NCBI GenBank assembly: GCA_004802705.1
Contig: SGPL01000143.1
Span: 1-18,326, forward strand
Source: Bondarzewia mesenterica
Taxonomy: Eukaryota > Basidiomycota > Agaricomycetes > Russulales > Bondarzewiaceae
Length of the DNA stretch: 18,326 bases
Reading direction: 5' to 3'
The notes under the pieces were generated by a model. It saw only the letters and a program-made list of their open reading frames with translations. It was not told the DNA's origin and searched no databases. This document shows positions 9,495-18,326 of the stretch, one piece after another. Made by a program: the position numbers and the translations under genes. Each line of letters begins with the position of its first letter. Positions within the stretch are counted from its first letter, which is position 1.

Positions 9495-11480
9495 ATGGCT
9501 GCACCCACGTACGCAAGCGCTACCTTGTTCTCAGTTTTGTCGCTCATGCTTCATCTGATGCAGTGGTGATATCGGTCTCATCGGCTTGGCCGTCATGGTA
9601 TGCGCGTCGTAACCCACCTCGTTCTGGCTAGCTTTTTTTCACAACTTCCCATGGCAGGGTCAAAACTTGATCCTTAACATGAACGACAAGGGGTTCAACG
9701 TTGTTGCCTTTAACCGCACAACGAGCAAAGTCGACCACTTTCTTCAAAATGAAGCAAAGGGTATGATCGACTTGCTGGTTACATCATCGAACCCCGCCTA
9801 GACTCGTCATGACAGGTACAAAGATCCAAGGGGCCCACTCCGTCCAGGAATTGTGCGCAAAGTTGAAGACTCCTCGCAAAATCATCCTTCTCGTAAAGGC
9901 TGGTCCTGCCGTAGATGATTTCATTGCTCAGCTTGAGCCCTACCTCGAGAAGGGTGACATCATCATCGACGGTGGTAACTCCCACTACCCCGACACTATC
10001 CGCCGTACAAAGGCTCTTGAGTCTAAGGGTCTTCTCTTTGTTGGCTCCGGTGTGTCCGGTGGTGAGGAAGGCGCCCGTTACGGCCCATCACTCATGCCCG
10101 GTGGATCTCCTGCTGCGTGGCCGTACATCAAGGAGATCTTCCAAAAGACTGCTGCTCAGGTCAATGGGGAGCCTTGCTGCGACTGGGTCGGCGAGACTGG
10201 TGCTGGCCACTACGTAAAGATGGTCCACAACGGTAAGTATCGATGATATAACCCTAAATTTGAAGCGCTGAATATTTCGCACAGGAATCGAGTATGGTGA
10301 TATGCAGCTGATTGCTGAGGCTTATGACATCCTCAAACGCGGCCTCGGTCTTCATGAAGATGAGATTGCAAACATCTTCGAGACGTGGAACAAGGGTGTT
10401 CTTGATTCCTTCCTGATCGAGATCACAACCAACATCCTTCGGTTCAAGGATGACGATGGTCAGCCGATTGTCACCAAGATTCTTGACAAGGCAGGCCAAA
10501 AGGGTACCGGTAAATGGACGGCCATCAATGCTCTTGACGCTGGTACTCCTGGTAAGTTATCATCTTCCCCTCTCGCCATAGTCTCAAGGATGAACCCCCT
10601 ACTTTCAGTCACCTTGATCGGGGAGGCCGTTTTCGCCCGTTGCTTGTCCGCCATCAAGGACGAGCGCATCCGTGCCAGCAAGGCCATTGCTGGTCCCCAA
10701 AAGGAACCTTTCCGTGGTGACAAGAAGCAGTTCATCGACGATCTTGAGCAAGCTCTCTATGCCTCAAAGATTATCTCATACACCCAAGGCTTCATGCTCA
10801 TGCGTGAGACCGCAAAGGAGGTTAGTAGTTCCCAGCAAGTCCCTGGGACACCCGCTGAGGGTCTGGTGTGTTTGCACAGCTCAACTGGAACTTGAATTAT
10901 GCCGGTATCGCTCGCATGTGGCGTGGCGGCTGTATCATCAAGGTACGTAACTTTGATGAAATAATTCTCTTCCGTGAGATTTCTATTATCAACGACCACC
11001 CAGTCTGTCTTCCTCAGTGATATCGCTGCTGCATACACCAAGACCTCGAACCTCGAGTCACTGCTTTTCGATGACTTCTTCAACAAGGGTTTGTTTTGGC
11101 TCGAATCGGGTTCTCTTCTGAATTCTTAATGTTCCTTTCATAGCCGTCCATAAGGCACAACCTGGTTGGAGACGTGTCATAGCTCAGGCTGTTCTTTGGG
11201 GTATCCCAACTCCTGCGTTCAGCACTGCCCTGGCCTTCTTCGACGGTTACAGGAGCGAGATCGTCCCTGCCAACATCCTTCAGGCGCAGCGTGACTACTT
11301 CGGTGCGCACACCTTCCGTGTGCTCCCCGGCAAGGAGAACGCCAAGTTCAAGGCCGGCGAGGACATCCGTGGGTCTTTCCCCCATGTTTTCCCCCCGTTT
11401 CTCACTGATTTGTTCGGGATACAGACGTCAACTGGACCGGTCGTGGTGGCAATGTCTCCGCATCCAGTTATATCGCTTAA
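9495..11480 (+). CDS. gnd1: 6-phosphogluconate dehydrogenase (decarboxylating)
   Basis: Cytosolic enzyme of the oxidative pentose phosphate pathway: 6-phosphogluconate + NADP+ to ribulose 5-phosphate, CO2 and NADPH. Ten exons (9495-9508, 9564-9597, 9658-9760, 9816-10232, 10285-10551, 10609-10820, 10880-10942, 11004-11088, 11144-11368, 11425-11480) give 491 residues, normal for the family. N-terminal Rossmann motif [16 protein letters not shown], with Asn-Arg-Thr after the second strand as in NADP-dependent members. [12 protein letters not shown] and [20 protein letters not shown] are present. Catalytic Lys185 and Asn189 lie in [10 protein letters not shown], and Glu192 in IEYGDM. The all-helical domain has TGKWTA and [10 protein letters not shown], and the tail includes HVNWTGRGG. 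The start is fixed by the Rossmann fold beginning within 10 residues. Exon 1 is only 14 nt. An AATAAA lies 120 bases after the stop. No missing key residue was seen. Confidence 0.97.
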
Positions 11481-11764
11481 GGGCGTGTGCGACTGTGAGA
11501 TTATACTTCTCGTTCTATAGACTTCGATCAGGTACCTGTGTGGCATGAGGCAACTAGGCAAATGTAATGTATTGAATTGTAGCCGTCATCATGTAGTCGA
11601 ATAAATACAAGAAAGTACTGTTGTTTCACTATCATGGATGTTTGTGTGCGGTGAGTAGTAATCATTCTCGATATCCAAGAGTGATTGGAGTTGGTGGGTA
11701 GAATAGGCAACCAACTTGCCTAAGATGGAAGAATACATGTCGGCCTCTTCGCCTCTGAAACTCC
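11481..11764 (+). promoter_or_regulatory. gnd1 3' flank and upstream region of the ASNSD1-like gene
   Basis: 284 bases between two same-strand genes. The left part is the gnd1 3'UTR, ending near an AATAAA at 11600-11605. The rest should contain the promoter of the gene starting at 11765; no clear TATA box is visible. Confidence 0.4.
11600..11605 (+). terminator. Candidate poly(A) signal of gnd1
   Basis: A canonical AATAAA 120 bases downstream of the gnd1 stop codon, in AT-rich sequence. Fungal poly(A) signals are degenerate, so this is suggestive only. Confidence 0.4.
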
Positions 11765-14312
11765 ATGTGCGGAATTGTATTCTCCGCGCGATGGACCACA
11801 AATGATGCAGTCAGCACTTCCGGAACTGGAAGGCAAGACAAATTTCAGAAATTGAAGCAACGGCTTCACGATGCAAATACTGCTCGCGGTACGCTTGTTT
11901 CTCTTATGTCGCTGAAAAACCAGATTCGACCTCAGCCGGTTGTCCAGGGCCTGACGCGCAGAGGACGCGTCAGGTATGTATAGAAGGTCAAGAGAGATTT
12001 TATTTGGATCTGGAATTCTTTGCGTCCGAATTGCGCTTGAGGGGCAATGCGCCCGTCGTGCAACCTCATGTGGACGAGGAGAGAGGAGACGTGCTATGCT
12101 GGAACGGTGAAGTTTGTCATTTTTTCCCTGGAAATTTTGACCCCCGTGCGTGTTCTTATGTTTGTTTTGAAGATATTCGAGGGGCTTGATGTAAGATTCA
12201 TTGCATACATGACAATATATCTTGCGGTCGCGATTACTGACGATAGCGCCTGCAGATTGGTCCGGATGAGAACGATGGTGTGAAGCTATTCTCTGCCATT
12301 ACTTCACTCGAAGATTTGGACGATCTTCCTCGTCTATTGGAGACGATTGAGGGACCGTCAGTGTTTTTTTGCCCTTCACTGTTGTTTACATATCTCAGAT
12401 CGCCACGCAGATACGCCTTCGTTTACTACCATGTAGGAGTCGCTTCTCTCAAACAGCCAAGCCAGGTGCTAACACGGTGCCTGCTATCTCATAGCATGCA
12501 TCACACCGCCTTTTCTATGCTCGTGACCCTCTCGGTCGCCGATCCCTTCTCATTAACAAACCGACTCCCAAAAATCCGTATTTCTTGTTGACCTCCGTGT
12601 CCGTCGGTGCACTTGAGGAGTACGATCTCACAGAAGTCTCGACGGACCACATATATTCGCTTGATCTCCAGCGCCTTGGCGCTTCCCCTGATGTAGGTCA
12701 CCTGAAATTATACGCTGAGTATATGCTCATGATCCGCACTACAGCCTATAGCGGGATTTGAGAACTGCCTAGAGGGCCTTCAACGCGTGTTCAACTCTTC
12801 CGCTTTCTCAGGAATGACTTTCGTTCGTCCTGTTAAGCTCTTCTTTGTAACGACTCAATCTGAAAATAGTGTATCATCATAAAGGCTGAGCCGAGCCGAG
12901 TGAATCGCGCCTTACCGCCCTCAGATCTATCGTCGCGGTTGGAGACTCTCGACGAGATACCGAGCTACCTGGGTGCTGCTGTGGAAGGTCTGATATCTCA
13001 TCTGGACCGAAGTGTGATGCTGCGAGTTCGTAATATTCCGCAATGGCACTTAACTCTAGAACAAAAGTGAGCTATCCCCAGGTGTTCTGCGTCGTCTGTT
13101 GAAATTCACGATTTATCGAAGAGTCGAACGTGAGGCTCAATTTAATTCTGCCCGCGTGGCTGTGCTTTTCAGCGGTGGGATAGATTCTACTGTGATTGCC
13201 TTCCTGGCCCATAGGTAGGTGGTTGTGCTCTTGTATGCGTGTGTATGAATACTGATGTCATATCAAATACCCCAGACATCTCCCTCTAGACGAGCCGATA
13301 GACCTCCTGAACGTTGCATTCGAGAATCCGCGAAAATTACGGGTGTCGACGACAGGCAATGTGGGCGGATTTACCAAAAAGCAAAAGAAAGAACAGAAGA
13401 GATACGAAGCTCTCGGCGAGGGTCGCAACGAGAAATACGATCATGACTATCTGGTCCCGGACCGCGTTACGGGGTTGAAGGAGGTGGAAGAGCTGCGACG
13501 CTTATGCCCTGGAAGAACGTGGAATTTTGTGAGGCTTTTAGGTGTAATATTTTATGAATTTACTCGGCTAACGGCTAAGCATCTGTAGGTTGAAGTCGAC
13601 GTGCCTTACGCGGAGTCGCAGGCTGCTCGGCCAGTGGTGGAGGCCATCATGTGGCCAGGACGGACGGTCATGGACCTGGTCGGTATCATTCAGCTAACCC
13701 GCCGATGAACTCGAAACTCATAGTGTTCCATTCAGAGTCTTGCAATGGCACTCTACTTCGCAGCCCGCGGAATTGGTCAAGTGCGAAGTGATGCAAATGC
13801 AGCCCCGATACCTTATACCAGCCCCGCTCGTGTGCTTCTCAACGGGCTTGGTTCTGACGAATTATTGGGTGGGTATGGCCGGCATCGGACAGCTTTCAAT
13901 ACCGGAGGTTGGCAAGCTGTCATAGAGGAGGTTTGCCTGATCGTTTTCTCCTGCTGATGCAACGGTAAATGACTATGAACGATCTTCACAGCTACAACTC
14001 GAAATCGACCGCATTCCAACGCGCAACCTTGGCCGGGATGACCGCGTTATCTCATCACACGGTAAAGAATCGCGGCATCCCTTTCTCTCGTTGAATGTCG
14101 TGGCTTTTTTGGCCGCCCTGCCAGTGCACTTCAAAATGGATCCGAGACAGGAAGTGGGCTTGGGGGATAAGATGTTGTTGAGACTGGCGGCGAGGAAGCT
14201 TGGGCTTGTGGAAGCCAGCGCGCGGAAGAAGAGGGCGATGCAGTTTGGAAGCCATTCTGCGAGGATGGAGGCAGGTATCGGGGATGGAGGCGGACAGTTG
14301 CTCCTTTCATGA
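11765..14312 (+). CDS. Asparagine-synthetase domain-containing protein 1 homologue (ASNSD1/YML096W type)
   Basis: Thirteen exons: 11765-11888, 11924-12111, 12173-12190, 12256-12356, 12411-12432, 12495-12692, 12745-12846, 12885-13029, 13082-13214, 13276-13528, 13589-13678, 13736-13930, 13992-14312, about 629 residues. The N-terminal class II glutamine amidotransferase domain begins MCGIVF, so Cys2 would be the glutaminase nucleophile; it continues with LDLEFFASELRLRGN, WNGEIFEGLD, GPDENDG and ARDPLGRRSLL. The C-terminal asparagine-synthase domain has the pyrophosphatase loop LFSGGIDSTV, HLPLDEPIDLLNVAFENPRK, LLNGLGSDELLGGYGRHR, RHPFLSLNVV and RAMQFGSHSARME. These last motifs match the ASNSD1 group rather than true asparagine synthetase. 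The biochemical product of this group is not established as far as I know. The end of exon 7 is uncertain: donors at about 12829, 12835 and 12847 all keep the frame. The 18-nt exon 3 is supported by WNGE-IFEGLD. Confidence 0.9.
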
Positions 14313-14551
14313 TTTGCATGAAGTGTGCATGCTGTCATTCTTGTTATTTTTCCACACACAGTAGCTGCCGTTTGTCAAAATGATTCAGGAGGGTTGACGT
14401 TTCTACATATCGAATTTTCGAAAATGCAAGAAACATGGAGCGTTCAATCAAGTTCAAGCCGACGCGTCGACTGCTGCCGAGAAGGCGTGCGCGTGACGTA
14501 TCTCTTCCTTATTCGTGACTTGTTTACGACCCTCTGTCCTCCACATTCACC
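14313..14551 (+). promoter_or_regulatory. Intergenic region, presumed phb1 promoter
   Basis: 239 bases between two same-strand genes. A TGACGTA at 14494-14500 resembles half of a CRE/ATF-type site. A pyrimidine-rich stretch precedes the phb1 start. No gene was seen. Confidence 0.3.
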
Positions 14552-15810
14552 ATGGCTTTCTCTGCATCGCTTTCGCGTATAGCTGGTATGCTACCTTTCT
14601 TTACCAATGCAGATGGTGAACCTTTACTGAAGCAACCAAGTGCCGGTGACGATTGCTGCGATTGTCGCTCAGTCCAGCCTGTATGACGTTCCCGGAGGCT
14701 ACAGAGCTGTTATGTTCGACAGGTTCCAAGGTGTGAAGGCGCATGTGGGTTATTTCTCTCTCTCCTCTCCTTTCTCTCTCTCGTTCATGTCTTTATCTGG
14801 CATTGTGAGAGACTAATAGTATATTCTTTTTTCAGGCTACTGGCGAGGGTACCCACTTCTTGGTTCCATGGCTGCAGCGCGCCATTCTTTATGATTGTCG
14901 TATCAAGCCCAGAGTGAGTCTTCACATTCTTGTCGAAAGGCTTACGCATGGAGACAAGCAAATCTTACGTAGAATATCTCAACAACGACGGGTTCAAAAG
15001 ATCTTCAAATGGTGTCGATCACTCTTCGCGTTCTGTCTCGTCCTGACGTCGACCACCTCTCCAAAATTTATCAATCTCTTGGCCTCGACTATGATGAGAG
15101 GGTATTGCCATCGATTGGAAACGAAGTGTTGAAGAGCATTGTAGCACAATTCGACGCGGCAGAATTGATCACACAGCGTGAAGTGGTGCGTTTCCGGCTC
15201 GCGTCTGCACTTGATGAGCACAAGACTCATGGTCTCAATAGGTCTCATCAAGGATCCGGGAAGATTTGCTTCAGCGCGCTGGAGAATTTAACATCAAGCT
15301 GGAAGATGTTTCTATCACACATTTGACCTTTGGCAAGGCAAGGGTCCTTTTGGACTGATATCATAGCGCTACTGATGTGATTTGGTGCAGGAATTCACAC
15401 AAGCTGTTGAGGCCAAACAGATTGCACAACAGGGTATGTCATGATGTCTACCTCAGTTTTGACGGTTACGGGGAGCTAACCAGTGTTGTAGATGCCGAGC
15501 GTGCAAAGTTCATTGTCGAGAAGGTGCGACGTACGAGCATGGCATACCGAAAAACATCTGACTGCTATAAATTCATCCATAGGCCGAACAAGAGCGACAA
15601 GCAGCGGTCATCCGCGCCGAGGGTGAGGCTGAGGCTGCCGCAACGATTGGGCGGGCGCTGGACAAGGCAGGAGAGGCATTTGTGGCATTCAGGAAAATTG
15701 AGGCGGCCAAGGCGATTGTGCAGTCGTTGTCATCGAGCCGGAATGTGACCTACATCCCGAGCTCTGGAGGGAATGTGTTGCTGAATGTCCCAACGGATAG
15801 GAGCGTGTAG
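14552..15810 (+). CDS. phb1: Prohibitin-1
   Basis: Subunit of the ring-shaped prohibitin complex of the mitochondrial inner membrane, which acts as a scaffold and as a chaperone for newly made membrane proteins. Eight exons (14552-14585, 14641-14744, 14836-14913, 14973-15185, 15242-15337, 15391-15433, 15492-15523, 15583-15810) give 275 residues, the usual length. A short N-terminal hydrophobic anchor ([15 protein letters not shown]) leads into the SPFH/PHB domain: [30 protein letters not shown] and [16 protein letters not shown]. Then come [35 protein letters not shown] and the predicted coiled coil [19 protein letters not shown]. The C-terminus contains [13 protein letters not shown]. The ATG lies in a good context (CACCATGGC). 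The intron at 15338-15390 has a GC donor. Its partner prohibitin-2 is not in this window. Confidence 0.97.
15338..15390 (+). other. GC-AG intron in phb1
   Basis: The intron begins GCAAGG and ends GTGCAG. Splicing here gives FGK-EFTQAVE, the conserved prohibitin sequence. The nearest GT (GGTCC at 15343) would insert Ala-Arg into that conserved run, so the GC donor is the better reading. Confidence 0.75.
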
Positions 15811-16209
15811 TTGTGTAGACTACTTTGCCATAGCGTTCGGCATGTGCGGAATATGAATATGAATATCGCCCCTCAACTGAGTTTCGGAGATAGCCGATTA
15901 GGTGCCTGAGAGTTCTGCTGACGAGCGTCCGCAGGAGAGTCGCTTCACCCTCTAAATACTGCTCGTCGTCGTCGTACACAGCGTCGTCGGTGTCTTTTTT
16001 CTCCTCTGTCTCTATTTTCTCTCCTCTCGTCCTTCCTATTCCTCTTATCTCATCTCTCCTCGTTCTCTTCTCTGTCCGTCTCTGTAGGACCCGCTTGTCT
16101 ATTCTCAGTTTCTCGCTCTCCATCTTCCGGTATGTCCATGCTTATCTGCTCCGATTTTCATCTCATAAATTTCTCTTTTAGATCTCACGTCTTTGTTATA
16201 TCTTAAAGC
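15811..16209 (+). promoter_or_regulatory. Intergenic region and 5'UTR of the RNA-binding protein gene
   Basis: About 400 bases with no gene. A short TCG-repeat run lies at about 15962-15975. From about 15990 to 16130 the plus strand is strongly pyrimidine-rich (repeated CTCT, TTCTC), as is common just upstream of highly expressed fungal genes. A probable leader intron follows at 16130-16181. Confidence 0.45.
16130..16181 (+). other. Probable 5'UTR intron of the RNA-binding protein gene
   Basis: GTATGT donor at 16130, CTCTTTTAG acceptor ending at 16181, length 52 nt, typical of the introns in this window. It lies 28 bases before the ATG at 16210. Confidence 0.5.
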
Positions 16210-17709
16210 ATGAATACGATGGGTCCCATGAGTGCGGCTGAGGCACCTGTGCGTCCTTGCTCTTCTTCGCCTCTCATATGTGTCTAACGAGTGGTTTTAC
16301 ATTTTTCCCTCACCCCATCCTCCCATTTGTTTGACCTCTTGTATAGCGCCGTGCTCATCTCTACGTCGGGAACTTGAGTCCTCGAGTCACTGAGTATATG
16401 CTCACTGAAATCTTCGCCGTGGCTGGCCCTGTGCAGCACGTCAAAATCATCCCTGATCGGAATTACCAGCACGGCGGGCTCAACTATGGCTTTGTCGAGT
16501 ACATGGATATGCGCGCCGCGGAGACTGCTCTTCAGACTCTTAACGGCCGTAAAATTTTTGACACCGAGATACGTGTCAACTGGGCGTATCAGGGCCAGCA
16601 AAACAAAGAGGACACGTCCGGTCACTACCATGTCTTCGTCGGCGATCTATCTCCGGAGGTCAACGACGACGTCCTCGCCAAAGCCTTCAGTGCTTTTGGC
16701 ACCATGTCCGACGCTCGTGTCATGTGGGACATGAACTCCGGCAAGTCTCGTGGCTATGGTTTCCTCGCCTTCAGAGACAAGACCGACGCTGAGCAGGCCA
16801 TCGCCACCATGAATGGCGAGTGGTTGGGCTCTCGCGCTATCCGTGTCAACTGGGCCAACCAAAAGACTCAGGGCGCACCAGCTCCGGGTATGGGCACAAC
16901 TCCCTCCCGTGGAGCTGGTGGCGCCCCTGCGCCCATCAATTTCCAAGGTGGTCCTCTCTCGTACGAGGCCGTCGTCCAACAAACACCGGCGTACAACTCC
17001 ACTGTCTACGTCGGGAATCTCGTGCCCTACTGTACCCAGGCAGACTTGATTCCCCTCTTCCAGTCAATTGGTTACCTCTCCGAGATCCGTATGCAGTCTG
17101 ATCGTGGATTCGCCTTCGTCAAGCTCGACACTCATGAACACGCGGCGATGGCCATCATTCAGTTGCAGGGTCAGATGGTGCATGGCAGGCCCATCAAGTG
17201 CAGCTGGGGCAAGGACAGAGCTGATGGAAGTTCCGCCTCNGGTGGGCCTCTCAGCCCCACTCCCAGCGCTACGCCATACGGCAATATGGTACGATCGTTC
17301 ACTTCGAGTTCATTTTCAATGNTCGCTCATGGCATNTCTGACTTAGCCCATGTATGGCATACCTCAGCCCAACGCGTACACTCAATATGGCTTCGGTGGT
17401 TACGCCGCGGGTAGCGCTGCTGCTGCTCCGGGAATGCCTCAGGCTGCAACCGCTGGTGCTGGTGCTGGTCTTGGTACTGGTCAGACCGCTCCTGGTGCGG
17501 AAGCTGCTGCTGCGGCCGCCGGACAGGGTGCCCAAGGTCAGTGGGCCGGCGGTGACCCAAGCTCCTACTACTCGAATTACTGGGGTGGTCAGTGCNTTTT
17601 GCTCTTATATTTAGATGTTGCTCTCANCTTTTGCATTGCAGGATACTACGGGCANCAACCCGGTGCCGGCCAGCAGGGTGCCNCNGATCTTCAGCAGGGC
17701 TCTGCTTAA
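16210..17709 (+). CDS. Three-RRM RNA-binding protein, TIA-1/Pub1 type
   Basis: Predicted mRNA-binding protein of the TIA-1/Pub1 group, which binds U-rich RNA and influences mRNA stability, splicing and stress granules. Four exons (16210-16248, 16347-17288, 17347-17587, 17642-17709) give 429 residues. RRM1 at about 16-95 has RNP2 LYVGNL (18-23) and RNP1-like LNYGFVEY (58-65). RRM2 at about 108-185 has VFVGDL and SRGYGFLAF. RRM3 has VYVGNL and RGFAFVKL and ends IKCSWGKDR. The C-terminus is low-complexity: Gly/Ala-rich with Tyr and Gln (MYGIPQPNAYTQYGFGGYA, SSYYSNYWGG), typical of prion-like tails in this family. N bases at 17240, 17655, 17683 and 17685 touch the coding sequence; the first is silent (TCN). 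Other RRM families such as Nam8 are possible, but the order of three RRMs plus tail fits TIA-1/Pub1 best. Confidence 0.92.
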
Positions 17710-18326
17710 GCATGTGTTAAATTACCANTTTCANTCTTTGCACTGCGTCGCTCTTGCTATCACTTCTAATTGTAGGACTTNTTTCCATCAGGCTCGCGAG
17801 CCAGATCACATTATCCACCATCATTTCTCTCTCGAGTTGTGCTGTTAGTGCTACGGCAGAGACGCGTTAGTATTCGTTCCCTTCCTCTTATCATCCGTCT
17901 TCTTCCATTTTCTTTCCCCCTCTCCTTTCTTATCTTTTCTGTCTATAAGTTCCTTTTTCCTCTCCTCGAAAGAAGAAATTGGATTGTTATACTTTTTATC
18001 TCTCAANTGGTACTTTCTTGCTGCCCAATCTCCCCTTGGTCGTTTCCTTCAGAATCCCCNCTCTGTTTGTTCCTTTTATTTAAGTATCTCCANCATGGGG
18101 TTGTAGCCCAGGCCTTNTGTGATGCAAGTTCAACTTATGTCCCAANTTTNTTGCGGATNGACAGAGCCTNGCTTCTTGAGCCAANATCGNTNNTCATTNG
18201 ACACANTAGNTANNNNTNCNNCACGNCANANNNNTCNNNTTNCGNCNTNGNNNNCTNNNNCNTGNNNTNNCTTNTNCCNGTCCTNCNNNATCNCCACNCN
18301 NNCAACNTCNCNANACGGNCCTTCNC
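17710..18326 (+). other. 3' flank of the RNA-binding protein gene and low-quality sequence end
   Basis: No further gene is supported. The first part is probably the 3'UTR; a donor-like GTGTTA at 17714 and an acceptor-like TAATTGTAG ending at 17775 could mark a 3'UTR intron. Pyrimidine-rich sequence follows to about 18,000. N calls appear from 17,240, become frequent after about 18,100 and dominate after 18,180, as expected at a read or contig end. Confidence 0.5.

Noticed and set aside
11485..11520. Possible 3'UTR intron of gnd1 (GTGTGC...TATAG)
   Set aside because: Too short (about 36 nt) and with a weak donor. No need for it in the coding model.
12433..12494. Alternative coding reading through part of an ASNSD1-like intron (PSQ segment)
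   Set aside because: It stays in frame, but the direct join YYH-HASHRLFYARD fits the family spacing better, so the 62-nt segment is treated as one intron.
13071..13081. A 16-nt intron (GTGAGC...CCCCAG) in the ASNSD1-like gene
   Set aside because: Too short to splice and gives the wrong frame. A 52-nt intron from 13030 to 13081 with a TTAAC branch-like site restores the frame.
15962..15975. Short TCG trinucleotide run
   Set aside because: Too few units to call a microsatellite of interest, and it is outside any coding sequence.

Overview
The window looks like draft genomic DNA from a filamentous basidiomycete, probably a wood- or litter-decaying agaricomycete. Genes are tightly packed and broken by many 50-60 base introns with GT-AG ends. 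One gene encodes a secreted beta-glucosidase with a fungal cellulose-binding module. Scattered N bases, very dense after about 18,140, suggest the right edge is the low-quality end of a contig.

Layout. (1) Positions 1-1005: the 5' end of a gene for a signal-peptide protein runs off the left edge on the minus strand (ATG at 55). Behind it lies an unrecognised minus-strand open segment with one in-frame TGA (453-704), possibly a relic. (2) 1006-5365, minus: a CBM1-GH3-FnIII beta-glucosidase. I rebuilt it as 34 exons, including exons of 6, 11, 12, 21 and 24 nt, giving an intact 810-residue frame. (3) 5891-8581, minus: an oxysterol-binding-protein-related lipid transfer protein (PH domain, FFAT-like motif, ORD) in 9 exons, 739 residues. 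(4) 9495-11480, plus: 6-phosphogluconate dehydrogenase, 10 exons, 491 residues, divergent from the previous gene across a 913-base shared upstream region. (5) 11765-14312, plus: an ASNSD1/YML096W-type asparagine-synthetase-like protein, about 13 exons, about 629 residues. (6) 14552-15810, plus: prohibitin-1, 8 exons, 275 residues, with one GC-AG intron. (7) 16210-17709, plus: a three-RRM TIA-1/Pub1-type RNA-binding protein, 4 coding exons, 429 residues, with a probable 5'UTR intron.

The genes do not form one pathway. Items 3-7 are conserved housekeeping genes: lipid transfer at membrane contacts, the oxidative pentose phosphate pathway, an amidotransferase of unclear role, the mitochondrial inner membrane scaffold and mRNA binding. 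The left third holds secreted proteins, where the beta-glucosidase would hydrolyse cellobiose outside the cell. I saw no mobile element, tRNA, rRNA, CRISPR array or biosynthetic cluster, and no convincing new multi-gene system. The most unusual features are the micro-exon architecture around the beta-glucosidase catalytic core, the FFAT-like motif and altered signature in the lipid transfer protein, and the possible relic at 453-704. All exon models come from reading splice sites and conserved protein motifs by eye; every total coding length is divisible by three.
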